64,000 bases of DNA from Gymnopus androsaceus JB14 (taxonomy: Eukaryota; Basidiomycota; Agaricomycetes; Agaricales; Omphalotaceae), in NCBI GenBank assembly GCA_009733575.1, contig ML769401.1, positions 216,730 through 280,729 of the forward strand, in the 5' to 3' direction. The number at the start of each line of letters is the position of its first letter. Position 1 is the first letter of the stretch. Below are positions 1 through 12,039 of this stretch, piece after piece. Below the pieces are notes generated by a model. The model saw only the letters and a list, made by a program, of their open reading frames with translations. It was not told the origin of the DNA and searched no databases. The translations under genes and the position numbers were made by a program.

Positions 1-63
1 GGTTCTACGCTTAGGCTGCCACTCGTGTCGCGGTTTTCACACAAGTTTTCTTTGTTTTGTCAG

Positions 64-1464
64 TGTTTAGCGTTGTATTCTTTACAATTGCAAGTGGATC
101 TACCACAGCCAGACTATGTATTCGATATCGCAAGCAGCGTCTATGGTGGGATGATGGCTGTGAGTGCTAGTTCAATCTCAACAAGTACAATCTCTCAAAA
201 GCTTTGGCAGGGGCCATTCTAACGGTGATTCTCTCAACATTAGTAGATATTTCTTTGTTCGGGGCAGGTATGTCTTATATGGACCAATTATAGGTAACAC
301 CGAGATGCGATAATGAATGTTTATCAGGCTCAAATCCAATTGTACCCGTCTCCCCGAGCCCAGTGCAGTTCTGGTAAGATCTTGAAGGATTATAAAATCG
401 TATTATGGATTAATTTTCTTTAGGCTCAATGTGACCTCCTTTACTGTGGGGGTTTGGTGAGTTCTTCTTACCAATGATATGTTCACCAAGTCCATATATT
501 GAATTCAGGAGTGCTCGAATAAGCCTGATGCTCTCAATAATCCGTCTTATTCCACCATTGTTTACCCTACGAAGAGTTTCCGAATGGGCTGCTGCCCTTT
601 TCTTCCTCATGTGTGTGGGTATCCTCACACCGAAGATATATATCTGCGCCTCACAACTCTATTGGGACGGGTCAGTGCCTGTATGTCCATTGGGGAAAGT
701 TGCCATAGGCGAGCTCATTAGTATGTTTTTCTTCGCTATAGTGGATACAATAGGCTAATGTTTAATCCATTAAGCTGATGTTGTAGCAGACATCACACTT
801 ATAGCTATACCTATTCGTTTGCTGGGATATGTCAATCTTCCAAAGGACAAGCGGAGGTGATCAAATAAATCTGCGATGGTCAAGACAGGTGAACTAACTC
901 TACACATGTACTCCTAGAATGCTCATTGTCATCTTTGGAGCTAGCCTGCTCACCAGCGCGATGTCGGTTGTACACGCTGTATTTCTCATAGGCTCTCAGT
1001 CTAATAACTTCGAGGCTCTCTTAATACCTATTGTCAATGAAGCCGAGGTGTGCATCTTTAAGTTTCTTTGGATCTTGACACCCATATTTTACCGATTTTA
1101 GGTAGGGACCGCGCTTGCTGTCGCTAATCTGGGCGTACTAACACCCTATATATATCGATTAATCGGGAAACGCAACGGAGACATTGACAGTAAACCATAT
1201 ACCCACTATCCAAGCATTCAAACCAATGGGGACATTCGCATGCGGCGAGTATCAGAGCTAGTAGCATCAGACATTCGCTTTCGGACCGATACTGGTCGTG
1301 TGTCTACCAGTGTTCGTGTTCAAGAGCCAGAGTCGGAAGGAAAACACGAGGACCTGATGGTTCTAGGTCCCTCCTTTTCCTCTGATTCAAATGCCAGTCC
1401 TTTGGATGGTACGAGTAGTTATGAGATTCCAAAAATTGAACTTTTGCAGGATAATTCAATGTAG
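64..1464 (+). CDS. 7TM fungal rhodopsin-domain protein, copy A (5' end outside window)
   Basis: Member of the fungal 7TM 'rhodopsin-domain' membrane protein family. Function is unknown, and no retinal-binding lysine motif is seen. Exons read as 64-159, 211-267, 328-373, 424-456, 509-720, 775-856, 918-1047 and 1102-1464, all GT-AG with consistent phases. Exon 1 (22 nt in other copies) lies upstream, because the window opens inside intron 1. Exon 2 gives TM1 and the family motif IRYRKQRLWWDDGW, completed across the splice by exon 3. Exon 6 carries the next helices (ARISLMLSIIRLIPP, then CVGILTPKIYICAS) and a short loop with Cys-Pro-Leu-Gly. Exons 7-9 carry IPIRLLGYVNLPKDKRR, IVIFGASLLTSAMSVVHAVF and TALAVANLGVLTPYIY. 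A hydrophilic Ser-rich tail of about 90 residues follows. The frame is open throughout, so the copy looks functional. The full protein would be about 346 aa. Confidence 0.8.
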
Positions 1465-2035
1465 TTCATGTCTTTTCTTTGGTACTTGAGAATGGGCAAT
1501 ACTTGTTATAAAAGTGTACTTATAAACGTTGCGTTACAATGCAGATGTAATACTGTAATAAATAAACACACAAAAGCTCCCACTTACATGGACGTATAAG
1601 TATCCTGAAGGAAGAGCTATTCCCGACGGTACTTGAGTCGAGATCCCATTTTACCAAAGTACGAGATCCCATACCTGAACTAATGGTCTCGTACCTGTAA
1701 TACGATCCGATCCTAAACACAGCATCTTCTAGGAGGCTCAGAAGTTTATATAAAGGAAGGCGGAGAAGGACGCTGGAGATTTGAAGGCTTCAAAAAAAAT
1801 GAAACAGGGTTTTGTTCAAAAAAGTCATCTGTCATTCTATGGGTTGCATGCAGGCTCAGGCTCTGATCGCGACTCCGACGATAAATGCAGATATAAATTG
1901 TGTCATTATATGCGCACGATAACCTAGAAATACAGCCAAGTACCGAAAATCGTGCATCGTTTAAACAATGGACAGGATTCATAATGCATGACCATTGCCC
2001 GTCCGACGTTCACATTCTCATCCACATCGCGGTAT
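1465..2035. other. Degenerate 3' flank of the 7TM unit
   Basis: No gene is seen. The stretch aligns with the 3' flanks of copies B and C. Shared segments include the run around 'gagatcccattt', the 'agcatcttctag' segment, and a block near 1800-1990 with 'gtcatctgtcattctatggg' and 'gataaatgcagata' that recurs at 5530-5700 and 9110-9290. The F-box relic found at this position in units B and C is mostly deleted here, near 1735-1760. Confidence 0.5.
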
Positions 2036-2400
2036 GGTCAATGCAACCCCTAGATAAGAAAATTCATTAGCATCAGATAGCATCAGATGCAGAACGACCA
2101 AGAAGATTAAGACGAATACAAAAAAAAAACCGAGACTTGAGACCAAAGAAAAACCTTACTATACTTGGGTCCACCACCTTCCGGAACGGTCCAAGTGATA
2201 TCTTTGACGTCGCATAATCTCAGTGGATGTAGTTATGTCGGAGAGAGTATTAGATATTACTTAGTAACTAAGTGTATTGGGATATCACGAGTGGTAGACA
2301 TACCTATGCATTAATCACCCACTTCTTCCCATTCCACCCTTCGCCCTCGCCTCAGTATCAGCGCGTATTGATAAGGAGATAGATAAATCAAATGCGTCGG
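2036..2400 (-). pseudogene. Relic of the ETF-QO 3' end (unit A/B junction)
   Basis: On the minus strand this copies the last exons and introns of the ETF-QO gene at 9331-9700. It has the final acceptor region ('cctagataag'), the segment that encodes TWTVPEGGG with part of the cysteine motif damaged, and the preceding exon and intron ('cttcttcccattccaccctt', 'cagcgcgtattgataaggag'). Several cysteine codons are changed or lost and a short deletion removes bases near the Cys exon, so it cannot encode the iron-sulfur domain. It marks the edge of a tandem segmental duplication. Confidence 0.75.
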
Positions 2401-2419
2401 GCGAGTACGCGAACCCGAT

Positions 2420-3261
2420 ATAAATCTCAAATCAAAGGGATAGGCGACCTTCTGCGACTTCAAACTAGTATAACACTCGTTGGCTGAGAATCTTCCCCAC
2501 CACTCGGGATTTGCGGACTTGAGTCATGTCGAAGAATGGTATCGAACAATCCATTTGCGCAAACGAACATCCTGTGAACAGGAAATGAGTAGTGTTCAAC
2601 GCCATTCCAGCGAAAGCGGCTTGAAGGGACTTGAAGTCGCTGAGGAGGTCGTTCCCAATTCAAATCAGTCTACGTACTGAGGCTCAAGCAAATAGATTCA
2701 ACTGTTCTTGGCAATTCTTGACATTACGGGGTCGACGTATGCACACAGTAACCGTCTTTAGTAAGTCTTAGGACCTCATTGAGTTTGAGGTCGCTCAACC
2801 TCTTAGTAGGTCTCTTATAAGTTTAGTACATTGATTGGTTGTTTGGGAAACGAGCTTTAGACAGTATCTATGCTGCAGCAGAAGTTCATTCCTAGTCTCA
2901 CATCTGCCCACATCAATAGGTCCGAGTCTACGGAGTAGCTCTAAATGTATCGAGAACCTGTCACTGTGCCAGACAGGATTTCAATGCTTAAAGGTGAGTG
3001 CGATGGGTGAAGATGGGTGTCAGTTTCAAATACTATATATACTGTAATATACCTTAAAGCCTTCAATTCACTGACTCTTCCACCCTGCAGATCCATCGAC
3101 ATGAATTGGAATGTCGGCAGCCTGAGGTAATTGTCACACATAACGATACTTAAAACTGCGTTCAAGTACGATGTTGGATGGACTTCCTTCGCTCCTTTCT
3201 TTCAAATTCCGGGTTGTCGAATCGGAACACTCTTTGGTATTCCGCTTCCTAGAAAGAAGCC
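2420..3261 (+). repeat. Conserved 5' block of 7TM unit (copy B)
   Basis: This segment precedes copy B and recurs almost unchanged at 5890-6782 before copy C. More diverged versions precede the other copies, in matching orientation. Landmarks are 'gactt(g)agtcatg', 'ttcttgacatta.ggggtcg', 'agacagtatctat' and a short exon-like piece ending in ...gag|gtaa(g/t), about 120-150 nt before the ATG. The last landmark suggests a spliced 5' leader. No long ORF is convincing. It probably contains the promoter. Confidence 0.55.
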
Positions 3262-4749
3262 ATGAGTTCAACTACAAATCTGGGTGGGGGTTCTACGCTT
3301 AGGCTGTCACTCGTGTCGCGGTTTTCACACAAGTTTTCTTTGCTTTGTCAGTGTCTAGCATTGTATTTTTTACAATTGCAAGTGGATCCACCACAGCCAG
3401 ACTGTGGATTCGATATCGCAAGCAGCGTCTATGGTGGGATGATGGCTGTGAGTGCTAGTTCAATCTCATAAAGTAATCTCTCAAAAAGCTTCGGCAGGGG
3501 CCATTCTAACGATGATTCTTTCAACATTAGTAGATGTTTCTTTGTTAGGGGCAGGTACGTCTCATATAGGCCATTTGTAAGCTCATACGAGTAACCGTTT
3601 ATCAGGTTTCAATCCAATCGTACCCGGCTCCCCTCACATGCAGATCGTGCTGTTCTGGTAAGAATTTGAGGGGATTATAAAATCAGATTATGGATTAATT
3701 ATCTTTAGGCTCGACATGACCTGCTTCACTGTGGCGGTTTGGTAAGTTCTTCTTACTAGTAATATGTTCGCTGCAGCTCACACAAATTAGGTGTGCTCGA
3801 ATAAGCCTGATGCTCTCAATAGTCCGCCTTATTCCGCCACTGTTTACCCTACGAAGAATTTCAGAATGGGCTGCTGTCTCTTTCTCTCTCATATGTGTGG
3901 GTATCCTCACGTCGAAGATATACGTCTGCGCCTCAGACGAATCCTGGTATAATATGCCACACCCTCAATGCGACTTGGGAAAGATCGCCGTAGGCCAGCT
4001 TCATTGGTAGGTTTTTTTTTCCCCAGGTGGATACAACAAGCTAATGTTTAATCTATTAAGCCGATATTTTAGCAGACATTACACTTGTTCTTATACCTAT
4101 TCGTTTACTAGGATACGTCAATCTTCTAAAGGCCAAGCGGAGGTAATCAAATAAATCGGTCATACATCAAGTTAGACGAACTAACTCTACACATGTACTT
4201 CTAGAATGCTCATTGTCATCTTTACAACTAGCCTGCTCACCAGCGCAATGTCGGTTGTACACTCCGTATTTGTCATAGGCTCTCAATCTAATAACTTTGA
4301 GGCTCTCGCAGTACTCATCATCAACGAAGCCGAGGTGCGTACTTTTAAGTCTTGACACACCCATATTTTACCGATTTTAGGCGGGGACGGCGCTTGCTAT
4401 CGCTAATCTGGGCGTACTAACACCCTATATATATCGATTAATCGGCAAACGCGAGGTAGACATCGATAGTAAACCATACACTCATTATCCAAGCATTCAA
4501 ACCAATGGGGACATTCGCATGCGGCGAGTATCAGATCTAGTAGCCTCAGGCATTCGCCTGACCGATAGCGGTCGTGTATCTACTAGCGTCCGTGTTCAAG
4601 AGCCAGAGCCTCCGGATCCAAAAAGAATACATGAGGACCTGACGGTTCTAGGTCCCTCCCTTTCCTCTGATTCAAATGCTAGCCCTTTGGATGGTACGGA
4701 CAGCTATGAGATTCCGAAAACCGAACTTGTGCAGGATAATTCAATGTAG
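3262..4749 (+). pseudogene. 7TM rhodopsin-domain gene, copy B, frame-disrupted
   Basis: Exon 1 starts at the ATG at 3262 (MSSTTNL) and ends at 3283. The donor is GTGGGG, where other copies have GTGAGG. All nine exons can be found, including the WWDDG motif exon, the exon with ARISLMLSIVRLIPP, and the last exon ending in the conserved ...TDSYEIPKTELVQDNSM tail. At the end of exon 6 the family reads GELI before the intron. Here an extra T (near 4003, 'cagcttcattggtagg') shifts the frame into exon 7. Unless this is a sequencing indel, the gene is broken. It lies between duplicated ETF-QO relics as the middle unit of a three-unit series. Confidence 0.7.
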
Positions 4750-4989
4750 TTCATGTCTTTCCTTTGGTACTTTGCCAGAGTGGACAATACTTACTATAAA
4801 AGCGTACTTATAAACATTTAATACTGTAATAAGTAAATACATAAAGCTCCGAACATGGACGTATAATTATTTAAGCATCCTGAAGGAAGAGCGACTCCTG
4901 ACGGGACTTGAATCAAAATCCCATTTCACCAGAATACGAGATCCTGTGCCTAAACCGATGGTACCGGTCTCGCACCTGCAATACGATCC

Positions 4990-5215
4990 TAAACTCAGCA
5001 TCTTCTAGAAAAACTCACAACTTTATATATCTGCACCTTCTTCCGAGTCGGAAGCGACTGTTCGATCCAAGGACGGTAACACAAACGCGGGCTTTGGCGC
5101 GATCTCTTAGCTCTGTTCCGTACATCTGCACTGGACAAGCATGCATCCATGTCGACAAGCACGGCATCTTCAAAAGTCTTACCTGCATAAAGTCAAGGAG
5201 ATAGTCGCTGTCGAA
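4990..5215 (-). pseudogene. Relic of F-box protein C-terminus
   Basis: On the minus strand this matches the C-terminal end of the F-box gene at 15027-15250 (the region coding LEEVADIYKPLRLL and DMIESRC). Shared pieces are 'tatatctgcaccttcttccg', 'catccatgtcgacaagc' and the 'gcatcttcaaaag' end. Frameshifts and stops break it. It sits tail-to-tail with 7TM copy B, and the same piece lies behind copy C. Confidence 0.6.
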
Positions 5216-5725
5216 AGGCTATAAACCTTTGAGACTTCTGGAGGAGCAAGCTCAGCTGAGTTCAGAGTCCCCCGAACGGAAGAGGCAGCAGGATGTATTG
5301 GTGAATGTGAAGGCATATGCGACTCAGGTAACTTTTTTTTTTCTATTTCAGCTTCTTTGTCCTACATGCTCAAGTCTCTTCATCTACTTCATTGAAAGTG
5401 TTTCTGCAGAAGAAGAGGTTTGGATAAGTGCAACGTCCATTTTCATTTACTCAGTTCACCTCCGACGTAGCCAATTTTATCTCTGTTCGAGCTAACCAGA
5501 GCGATGCAAAGATTCGAGTTTCTTGTTCAAAAAAAAAAGGTCGTCTGTCATTCTATGGGGTGAGTGCAGGCTCAGACTCTGATCGCGAGTCCGATAAATG
5601 CAGATACAAACTGTGTCATTATGTGCGCACGATAAACTAGAAATACAGTCGGGTACCGAAAATTGTGCACAAAATTCATAATGCACGTTCGTTGCCCGTC
5701 GTCCGAAATTCACATCCACATCACG
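5216..5725. other. Degenerate spacer of unit B
   Basis: No gene is supported. The segment 5530-5700 repeats the block seen at 1800-1990 and 9110-9290 ('gtctgtcattctatgggg', 'gataaatgcagata'). Open frames here are short and not shared between the three unit copies, so I treat them as chance. Confidence 0.4.
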
Positions 5726-5885
5726 GTATGTTCATGTAACACCTAGATAAGCACATTCATTCGCATCAGGTACAGAACGACCGAGTACTCCAAAGAACGA
5801 CCAAGAGAAAATGCTCACTATATTCGCCCTCGCCTCAGTATCAGCGCGTATTGATAAGGAGATAGATAAATCAAATGCGTCGGGC
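5726..5885 (-). pseudogene. Second relic of the ETF-QO 3' end
   Basis: On the minus strand this has the last-intron/stop region of ETF-QO ('tgttcatgtaacacctagat'), then jumps directly to the upstream exon and intron ('ttcgccctcgcctcagtatc'). The exon with the CIHCKLC iron-sulfur motif is deleted. The break is near 5820. It is the counterpart of 2036-2400 in the next tandem unit. Confidence 0.7.
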
Positions 5886-5889
5886 GAGT

Positions 5890-6782
5890 ACGCGAATCCG
5901 ATATAAATCTCAAATCAAAGGGATAGGCGACCTTCTGCGACTTCAAACTATAACACTCGTTGGCTGAGAATCTTCCCCGCCACTCGGGATTTGCGGACTT
6001 GAGTCATGCCGAAGAATGGTATCGAACAATCCATTTGCGCAAACGAGCATCCTGTGAGCAGGAAAGTGTGAGTAGTGTTCAACGCCATTCCAGCGAAAGC
6101 GGCTTGAAGGGAGTTGAAGTCGCTGAGGAGGTCGTTCCCAATTCAAATTAGTCTACGTACTGAGGCTCAAGCAGATAGATTCAACTGTTCTTGGCAATTC
6201 TTGACATTACGGGGTCGACGTATGTACACTAACCGTCTTTAGTAAGTCTTAGGACCTCGTTGGGTAGGGTTGAGTTTGAGAAGGTCCGATCACTGTGGTC
6301 GCTCAACCTCTTAGTAGGTGTGTCTCTTATAAGTTTAGTACATTAACTGGTTGTTTGGGAAACGAGCTTTAGACAGTATCTATCCTATCCTGCAGCAGAA
6401 GTTCATTCCTAGTCTCACATCTGCCCACATCAATAGGTCCGAGTCTACGGAGTAGCTCTAAATGTATCGAGAACCTGTCACTGTGCCAGACAGGATTTCA
6501 ATGCTTAAAGGTGAGTGCGACGGGCGAAGATGGGTGTCAAACACTATATATACTGTAATATGATACCTTAAAGCATTCAATATTCACGGACTCTTCCACC
6601 CTTCAGATCCATTTGAGATCCATCGACATAAACTGAAATATCATGAGGTAAGTGACATACGCAACGATACTTAAAACTGCGTTCAAGTACGATGTCGGAT
6701 GGAATTCCTTCGCTACTTTCTTTCAAATTCCAGGCTCTCGAATCGGAACACTCTTTGGTATTCTGCTTCCTAGAAGGAAGTC
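5890..6782 (+). repeat. Conserved 5' block of 7TM unit (copy C)
   Basis: Near-identical to 2420-3261, with small indels such as an extra 'gggtagggttgag' segment near 6262. It ends at the ATG of copy C. A spliced leader is suggested by the exon-like end 'atcatgag|gtaagt' near 6650 and pyrimidine-rich acceptor candidates before 6783. Confidence 0.55.
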
Positions 6783-8265
6783 ATGAGTTCGACTACAAAT
6801 CTGGGTGAGGTTCTACGCTTAGGTTGTCACTCCTGTCGCAGTTTTCACACAGGTTTTTTTGCTTCATTAGTGCTTAGCGTTGTATTCTTTACAATTGCAA
6901 GTGGATCCACCACAGCTAGACTATGTATTCGATATCGCAAGCAGCGTCTATGGTGGGATGATGGCTGTGAGTACTGGTTCAATCTCATTAAGTACAATCT
7001 CTCAAGAGGCTTTGGCAGGGGCTATTCTAACGCTGATTCTCTCAACATTAGTGGATATTGCTTTGTTCGAGGCAGTGTTCGAGGCAGGTATGTCTCATAT
7101 GGGCCATTTATAGGTGCCAGTATATAATGAATGTTTTTCAGGTTCAGATCCTGTGTCCCCGAAAGCCGCGCAGTTCTGGTAAGATCTTGAAGGGATTATA
7201 GAATCGGATTATGGATTAATTATCTTTAGGCTTAACGTGACCTCCTTTACTGTGGGGGTTTGGTGAGTTCTTCCTACCAATAATATGCTCGCCAAGTTCA
7301 TATCTCGAGTTCAGGAGCGCTCGAATAAGCCTGATTCTCTCAGTAGTCCGCCTTATTCCACCATTGTTTACCCTACGAAGAATTTCCGAATGGGCTGCTG
7401 TCCTTTTCTTCCTCATGTGTGTGGGCATCCTCATACCGAAGATATACTTCTGTGCATCAAGCCTATCCTGGGACGGGCCAGTCCCTGTATGCCGATTGGA
7501 GAAAGTTGCCATAGGCGAGCTCATTAGTATGTTTTTTCTTCCCAATTAGATACCATAAGCTAACTTTGTGTAATCTATTAAGCTGATGTTTTAGCAGACA
7601 TCACACTTGTAGCTATACCAATTCGCTTACTAGGATATGTCAGTCTTCCCAAGGACAAGCGGAGGTGATCAAATAAATCGGTCATGCATAAGCTAGACGG
7701 CTGAACTAACTCTATACATGTACGTCTAGAATGCTCATTGTCATATTTGCAACTAGCCTGCTCACCAGCGCAATGTCGGTTGTACACTCCGTATTTATCA
7801 GAGGCTCAGCTCAGTCTAATAAATCTGAGGCTCGCGGAGTACCCATCATCAATGTAGCCGAGGTGCGCACTTTTATAAGTTTTTTTGGATCTTGACACGC
7901 CTATATTTTGCCGATTTTAGGTGGGGACGGCGCTTGTTGTCGCTTATCTGGGTGTACTAACACCCTATATATATCGATTAATCGGCAAAAGCGACGGAGA
8001 CATCGATAGTAAACCATACACTCATTACCCAAGTATTCAAACCAATGGGGACATTCGCATGCGGCGAGTATCAGATCTTGTAGCATCAGGTATTCGCGTG
8101 ACCGATACCAGTCGTGTATCTATTAGCGTTCGTGTTCAAGAGCCAGAGACTCTGGATCCGAAAAGAAAACATGGGGACCTGATGGCTCTAGGTCCCTCCC
8201 TTTCCTCTGATTCAAATGCCAGTCCTTTGGATGGTGCGGACAGTTACGGAGATAAACTTGTGTAG
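6783..8265 (+). CDS. 7TM rhodopsin-domain protein, copy C
   Basis: Nine-exon copy starting at ATG 6783 (MSSTTNL). Exon 1 is 22 nt with donor GTGAGG. The RYRKQRLWWDDGW motif is formed across intron 2. Exon 3 carries an in-frame 12-bp duplication ('gttcgaggcagt') that adds four residues after the second helix. Exon 6 encodes SARISLILSVVRLIPP and the next helix. The last exon encodes GTALVVAYLGVLTPYIY and a Ser-rich tail whose end differs from its sisters: ...ADSYGDKLV instead of ...SYEIPKTELVQDNSM, from a small deletion. All splice phases are consistent, so it appears intact. It lies tail-to-tail with ETF-QO. Confidence 0.8.
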
Positions 8266-8439
8266 AATAATTCATTGTAGTTCATGTTTTTCCTTTACTG
8301 TAATTAAAAGCTCCTATATGGCCATATAAGTATCCTGAAAGAAGAGCTATTCCCGACGGTGAGATCCCATTTCACCAAAGTACGAGATCCCACACCTAAA
8401 CTGATCGTACCTGTATTACGATCCTAAACTCAGCATCTT

Positions 8440-8770
8440 CTAGAAGGCTCAGAAGTTTATATGTATCTGCACCTTCTTCCGAGTCAAAGAAAGCCGCTGT
8501 TTGATCCAAGAACGAGAACACAAGCGATCACGCAATGGGTCTAGTATACCGATCCTCTGTATATCTGCATTGGAAAAGCATCGGATTGAATCATGTCGAC
8601 GAGCCCGGCATCATCAGAAGCCTTGCCTGCGTAATGAATTCAAGGAGAGATAGCAGAGTTTTTGGTAAAGCAGGCGGAGAAGATGGACGGTGAGTTGCTA
8701 TGAAGGCTCCAAATGAAGACATGGTTTACCGTTTTGAATGAGTTCATATCCAGATGCTTCGACAGCTAGT
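8440..8770 (-). pseudogene. Relic of F-box protein C-terminal half
   Basis: The minus strand resembles the F-box gene between about 15060 and 15360. Shared parts are 'tgtatctgcaccttcttccg', 'caatgggtct', 'atcatgtcgacgagcccggc', 'aaggagagat', and then 'gaagatgg.cgg' and 'gctatgaaggct'. It extends further into the LRR part than the relic at 4990. Stops and indels break it. Confidence 0.55.
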
Positions 8771-9330
8771 GAGGTTAAGGATGGAAGTCGTTGAAAGACA
8801 GTCACTAAATCGTTGTCGGTATATAATGCATATCCATAATCTCGACGTTCACATTCACATTGTGTTCAACCTAGAGAATATCATTAGCATCAGGAGGGTC
8901 GGGGAAAATAAAGCAAAAGGACTCAATAATTTGCGGTGCTTGCTTGCGTGCGTCCAGCTTCAATTTTTTTCCTCGGATTATTACTAGAAGTGACCGCCAA
9001 CTCCATCGGCAGAAACCCCCGCTTGAATCAAGGTTGAGGCAAAATAACGTTGAAGCATAATTCCACCCCGAACCTGACCAGAGCGATGCTGAGATTCGAA
9101 TTTCTTGTTAAAAGTAAGGTCGTCTGTCATTCTATGTGGTGAGTGCAAGCTCAGGCTCAGATTGCGAGTCCGATAAATGCAGATACAAACTATGTCACTA
9201 TGGTGCACGATAAGCTAGAAATACAATCGAGTACCTAAAATCGTGCATCGTTTGAAATACGCATAAAATCCATGATGCACGTTCATTGCCCTCGTCCAAC
9301 GTTCACATTCGCTTCCACATCACGGTATGT
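8771..9330. other. Spacer between unit C and ETF-QO
   Basis: No gene is seen. Positions 9050-9330 are the original-looking version of the block copied at 1800-2035 and 5530-5725, and run directly into the 3' end of ETF-QO. This places the tandem units as copies of this locus. Confidence 0.4.
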
Positions 9331-11882
9331 TCATGTAACACCTAGATAAGCACATTCATTAGCATCAAGTGCAGAACGACCGAGTACTTAAGACCAACGC
9401 CAGTAAAAATGGCGGCAGAACGAACAGAAGAAAGAAAAACAAAAAGAAAAAACAAGATAAAAAACAAAAAACTCACTATACTTAGGTCCACCACCACCTT
9501 CCGGAACGGTCCAAGTGATATCCTGTGTAGGAACTTTGACGTCGCATAATTTACAGTGGATGCAGTTCTGTTGGAGAAGAGAGTATCAGATATCAGTATC
9601 AGGATATCGAGTGGTAGACATACCTGTGCATTAATTACCAACTTCTTCCCATTCCACCCTTCGCCCTCACCTCCATCGTTGCTCTTTGAAGTCTATCAAT
9701 AAAGTCGCGCGTTAGTATCAGCGTATACTGATAGAGATATAGATAAATCACCTCATCATCGACATACTCATACACACCCGCAGGACACGCTCTTCCCAAC
9801 AACCCAGCAAACTCTTCCACATTTTTCTGTACATGTTGTCGTCTTCGTTCTTGCTTCGACTTGAGCGGTCCCTCGGATCCAGATTCACCCTGTAAGCTTG
9901 GCCCAAGCACATCCTCATTCCCATACCACTCCTTCACATACTCCCTCAACGTCGCAACCCTCAAATGCTCCGGCTGGTCTTCCTCGTGCCCCGTCCCAGT
10001 AAGCATGATACTCGTCATCAGGTCTGTTGATAGCGGAGGCTCAAAGGGTGGGTAATCGATTGGTTTGTGTATCGAAAGCTTTTTGAGTGTGAGCGGAATC
10101 GAGTGAGGGTGTGTTAGTAATGTGTTTTACGCGGTCTTCAGGCGATTTAGTATGTCGGAACGTCCATGGGGTGCGGCCTTTGAGTAGGAGAGAGTCGATG
10201 CCGGAGTAAAGAACGCCTCCATAGATGCCGAGACTGGAGGAGAAGGAGGGACGGAGGTTACGGACCTCATGAAGGTCACTGTACACCCAGGATTTGGTGA
10301 AAGCTTGGGTATAGGAGGAGAGGTCGGCGGAGGAAGATTCTGGGCACGAAAATTAGGTTGGGATAAGCTAGGCGTAAATACACGTACCTTGACCTCTTGT
10401 TGTTCAATAGCTTCAAACGCGCCTTCACCGCCCAACATCCCCGTCTTCATCGAGTTGTGGACACCTTTAATTTTCGCAATGTTCACGAAACCAGCTGAAT
10501 CGCCGATGATGGCTCCTCCGGGGAAATGCAAGAGGGGAATGGATTGTAATCCTCCTTCGACAAGGACTCGGGCGCCGTAGGCGATGCGAGAGGGGGTAAA
10601 GGTGTTGGGATCGTTTGCAGAGGGAGTAAGAAGTTTCCTGAGGTAGGGATGATGTTTCATTTTCTAAAACGACTTGTGAATACGGCGAAAGAGCCAAATG
10701 AATCAATCAATCAAACCTGAAAATCACGATACGGATTTCTATGTGGGTTTTCCCAATCCGCACCTAGGACCAAACCGATACTGACGAGGCCCTTGTCCAT
10801 ATGGTATACCCAACCGCCTCCGTAGGTTTGAGAATCCAATGGGAAGCCTAGCGTGTGCACCACTTCTCCAGGTTATACCTCCCATCACCAGTCCCATCCT
10901 CGGACGCAATCCTCCAAACTTCCTTCAACCCAAACCCATACGTCTGCGGCTCACTCTCATTCCTCAACCCATACTTGCTCAGTGCAATCTTACTTAGGCT
11001 TCCATGTGCGCCTTCCGCGAGTAGGGTGACTTTTGAGCGGAATACCATGCCTGGCTCAAAGTTTGAAGATTTGTGACCGGATTTTGAGATACCGACGTCA
11101 TTAGTGATGACTCCGAGGACCGAGTTGACTTTCCGTGAAGCGCTGAAGATGAAGAGGAAGATCCGATTTTGGTAACCTCGTTCCCCCATTTTCCTTCCCA
11201 GCCAGTCCAAGGACTATCGGCGTCGGGTGTCTCGCTGAATAAAAGTCCTGCGCCTGCGAATCCGGGATAAATTTCAACTCCGTAGTGGTCTTCGGCTACG
11301 GAAGCTAGCCAGCGAGTGAAAGCTGACAAGGATATGATGTGGTTGCCTGAGACGCGTCGTCAGAGCATGATGATCCGTAAAAAGGAGTTTGTACCTTTAT
11401 TTGACATTTGCGGAGGATGTGGAATCGGAATAGCGCGTTTGTCTGTGAGGAAGAGCATTTTACTGCTGGTTGCAGGCTGGCCTAGAGGAGCCGCAGATCC
11501 ATATTTCTCTGCGTAGGTTGAAGGTGAACCTAAAAGTTCTTCCAAAGCTCGAGGTTCGAGTACACATCCAGAAAGAATATGTGATCCTGCAAAAGGTTTT
11601 GAATTAACTTGCTTGTACAGAAATGAGTGTTCACTTACCGACCTCGCCACCTTTTTCAAGAACGACAACTCGAACCTCTTTGCCTTTTTCTCTTTCGAGT
11701 TGCTTGATTCTGATTGCAGCGCTGAGCCCAGCTGGTCCAGCGCCAACTATGCAAACATCGACCTCGTCTTCTACTCGTTCGACTGCTTTCGGGTCGTATA
11801 GTTCATTGCGAAAAGGACGGGAATAATGAAGCTTTCTAGCAAGGAAATTGCGAGGAAATTGGCGCGGTTTTAGACGAATCAT
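9331..11882 (-). CDS. Electron transfer flavoprotein-ubiquinone oxidoreductase, mitochondrial
   Basis: ETF-QO passes electrons from electron transfer flavoprotein to ubiquinone at the inner mitochondrial membrane. The start at 11882 gives a basic leader ([20 protein letters not shown]) followed by the FAD motif [19 protein letters not shown]. Later exons carry [116 protein letters not shown] and [12 protein letters not shown]. Near the end [11 protein letters not shown] supplies the 4Fe-4S cysteines, then [12 protein letters not shown] and the stop at 9331. One intron near 10090-10140 has a clear TTACTAAC branch site. The frame fails to connect at about 11150 and 10873 (an apparent lost C before GEVVHTLG), with no plausible intron. 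This is either sequence error or decay. 3' copies of this gene lie in the tandem 7TM units. Confidence 0.88.
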
Positions 11883-12039
11883 GGTAGAGCGAAAGAAGAA
11901 CGAAACTGCGTCATACAGTATATCACGCTCATCGGCTAACTCGCTTACTTTCCATTATATATATGAGCACATCTTACAGTAATTCGACTTGACTTGTGAA
12001 TCTAGGAATGCACACCCTGTAGCGATAGTCTACTCATCG

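Noticed and set aside
4908..5204. 98-codon plus-strand frame
   Set aside because: Lies over the F-box C-terminal relic on the other strand and is not shared by the sister units.
10041..10140. Third frameshift in ETF-QO
   Set aside because: A normal 52-nt intron with GTAAAA donor, TTACTAAC branch site and AAG acceptor joins SPEDR to [15 protein letters not shown] in phase.
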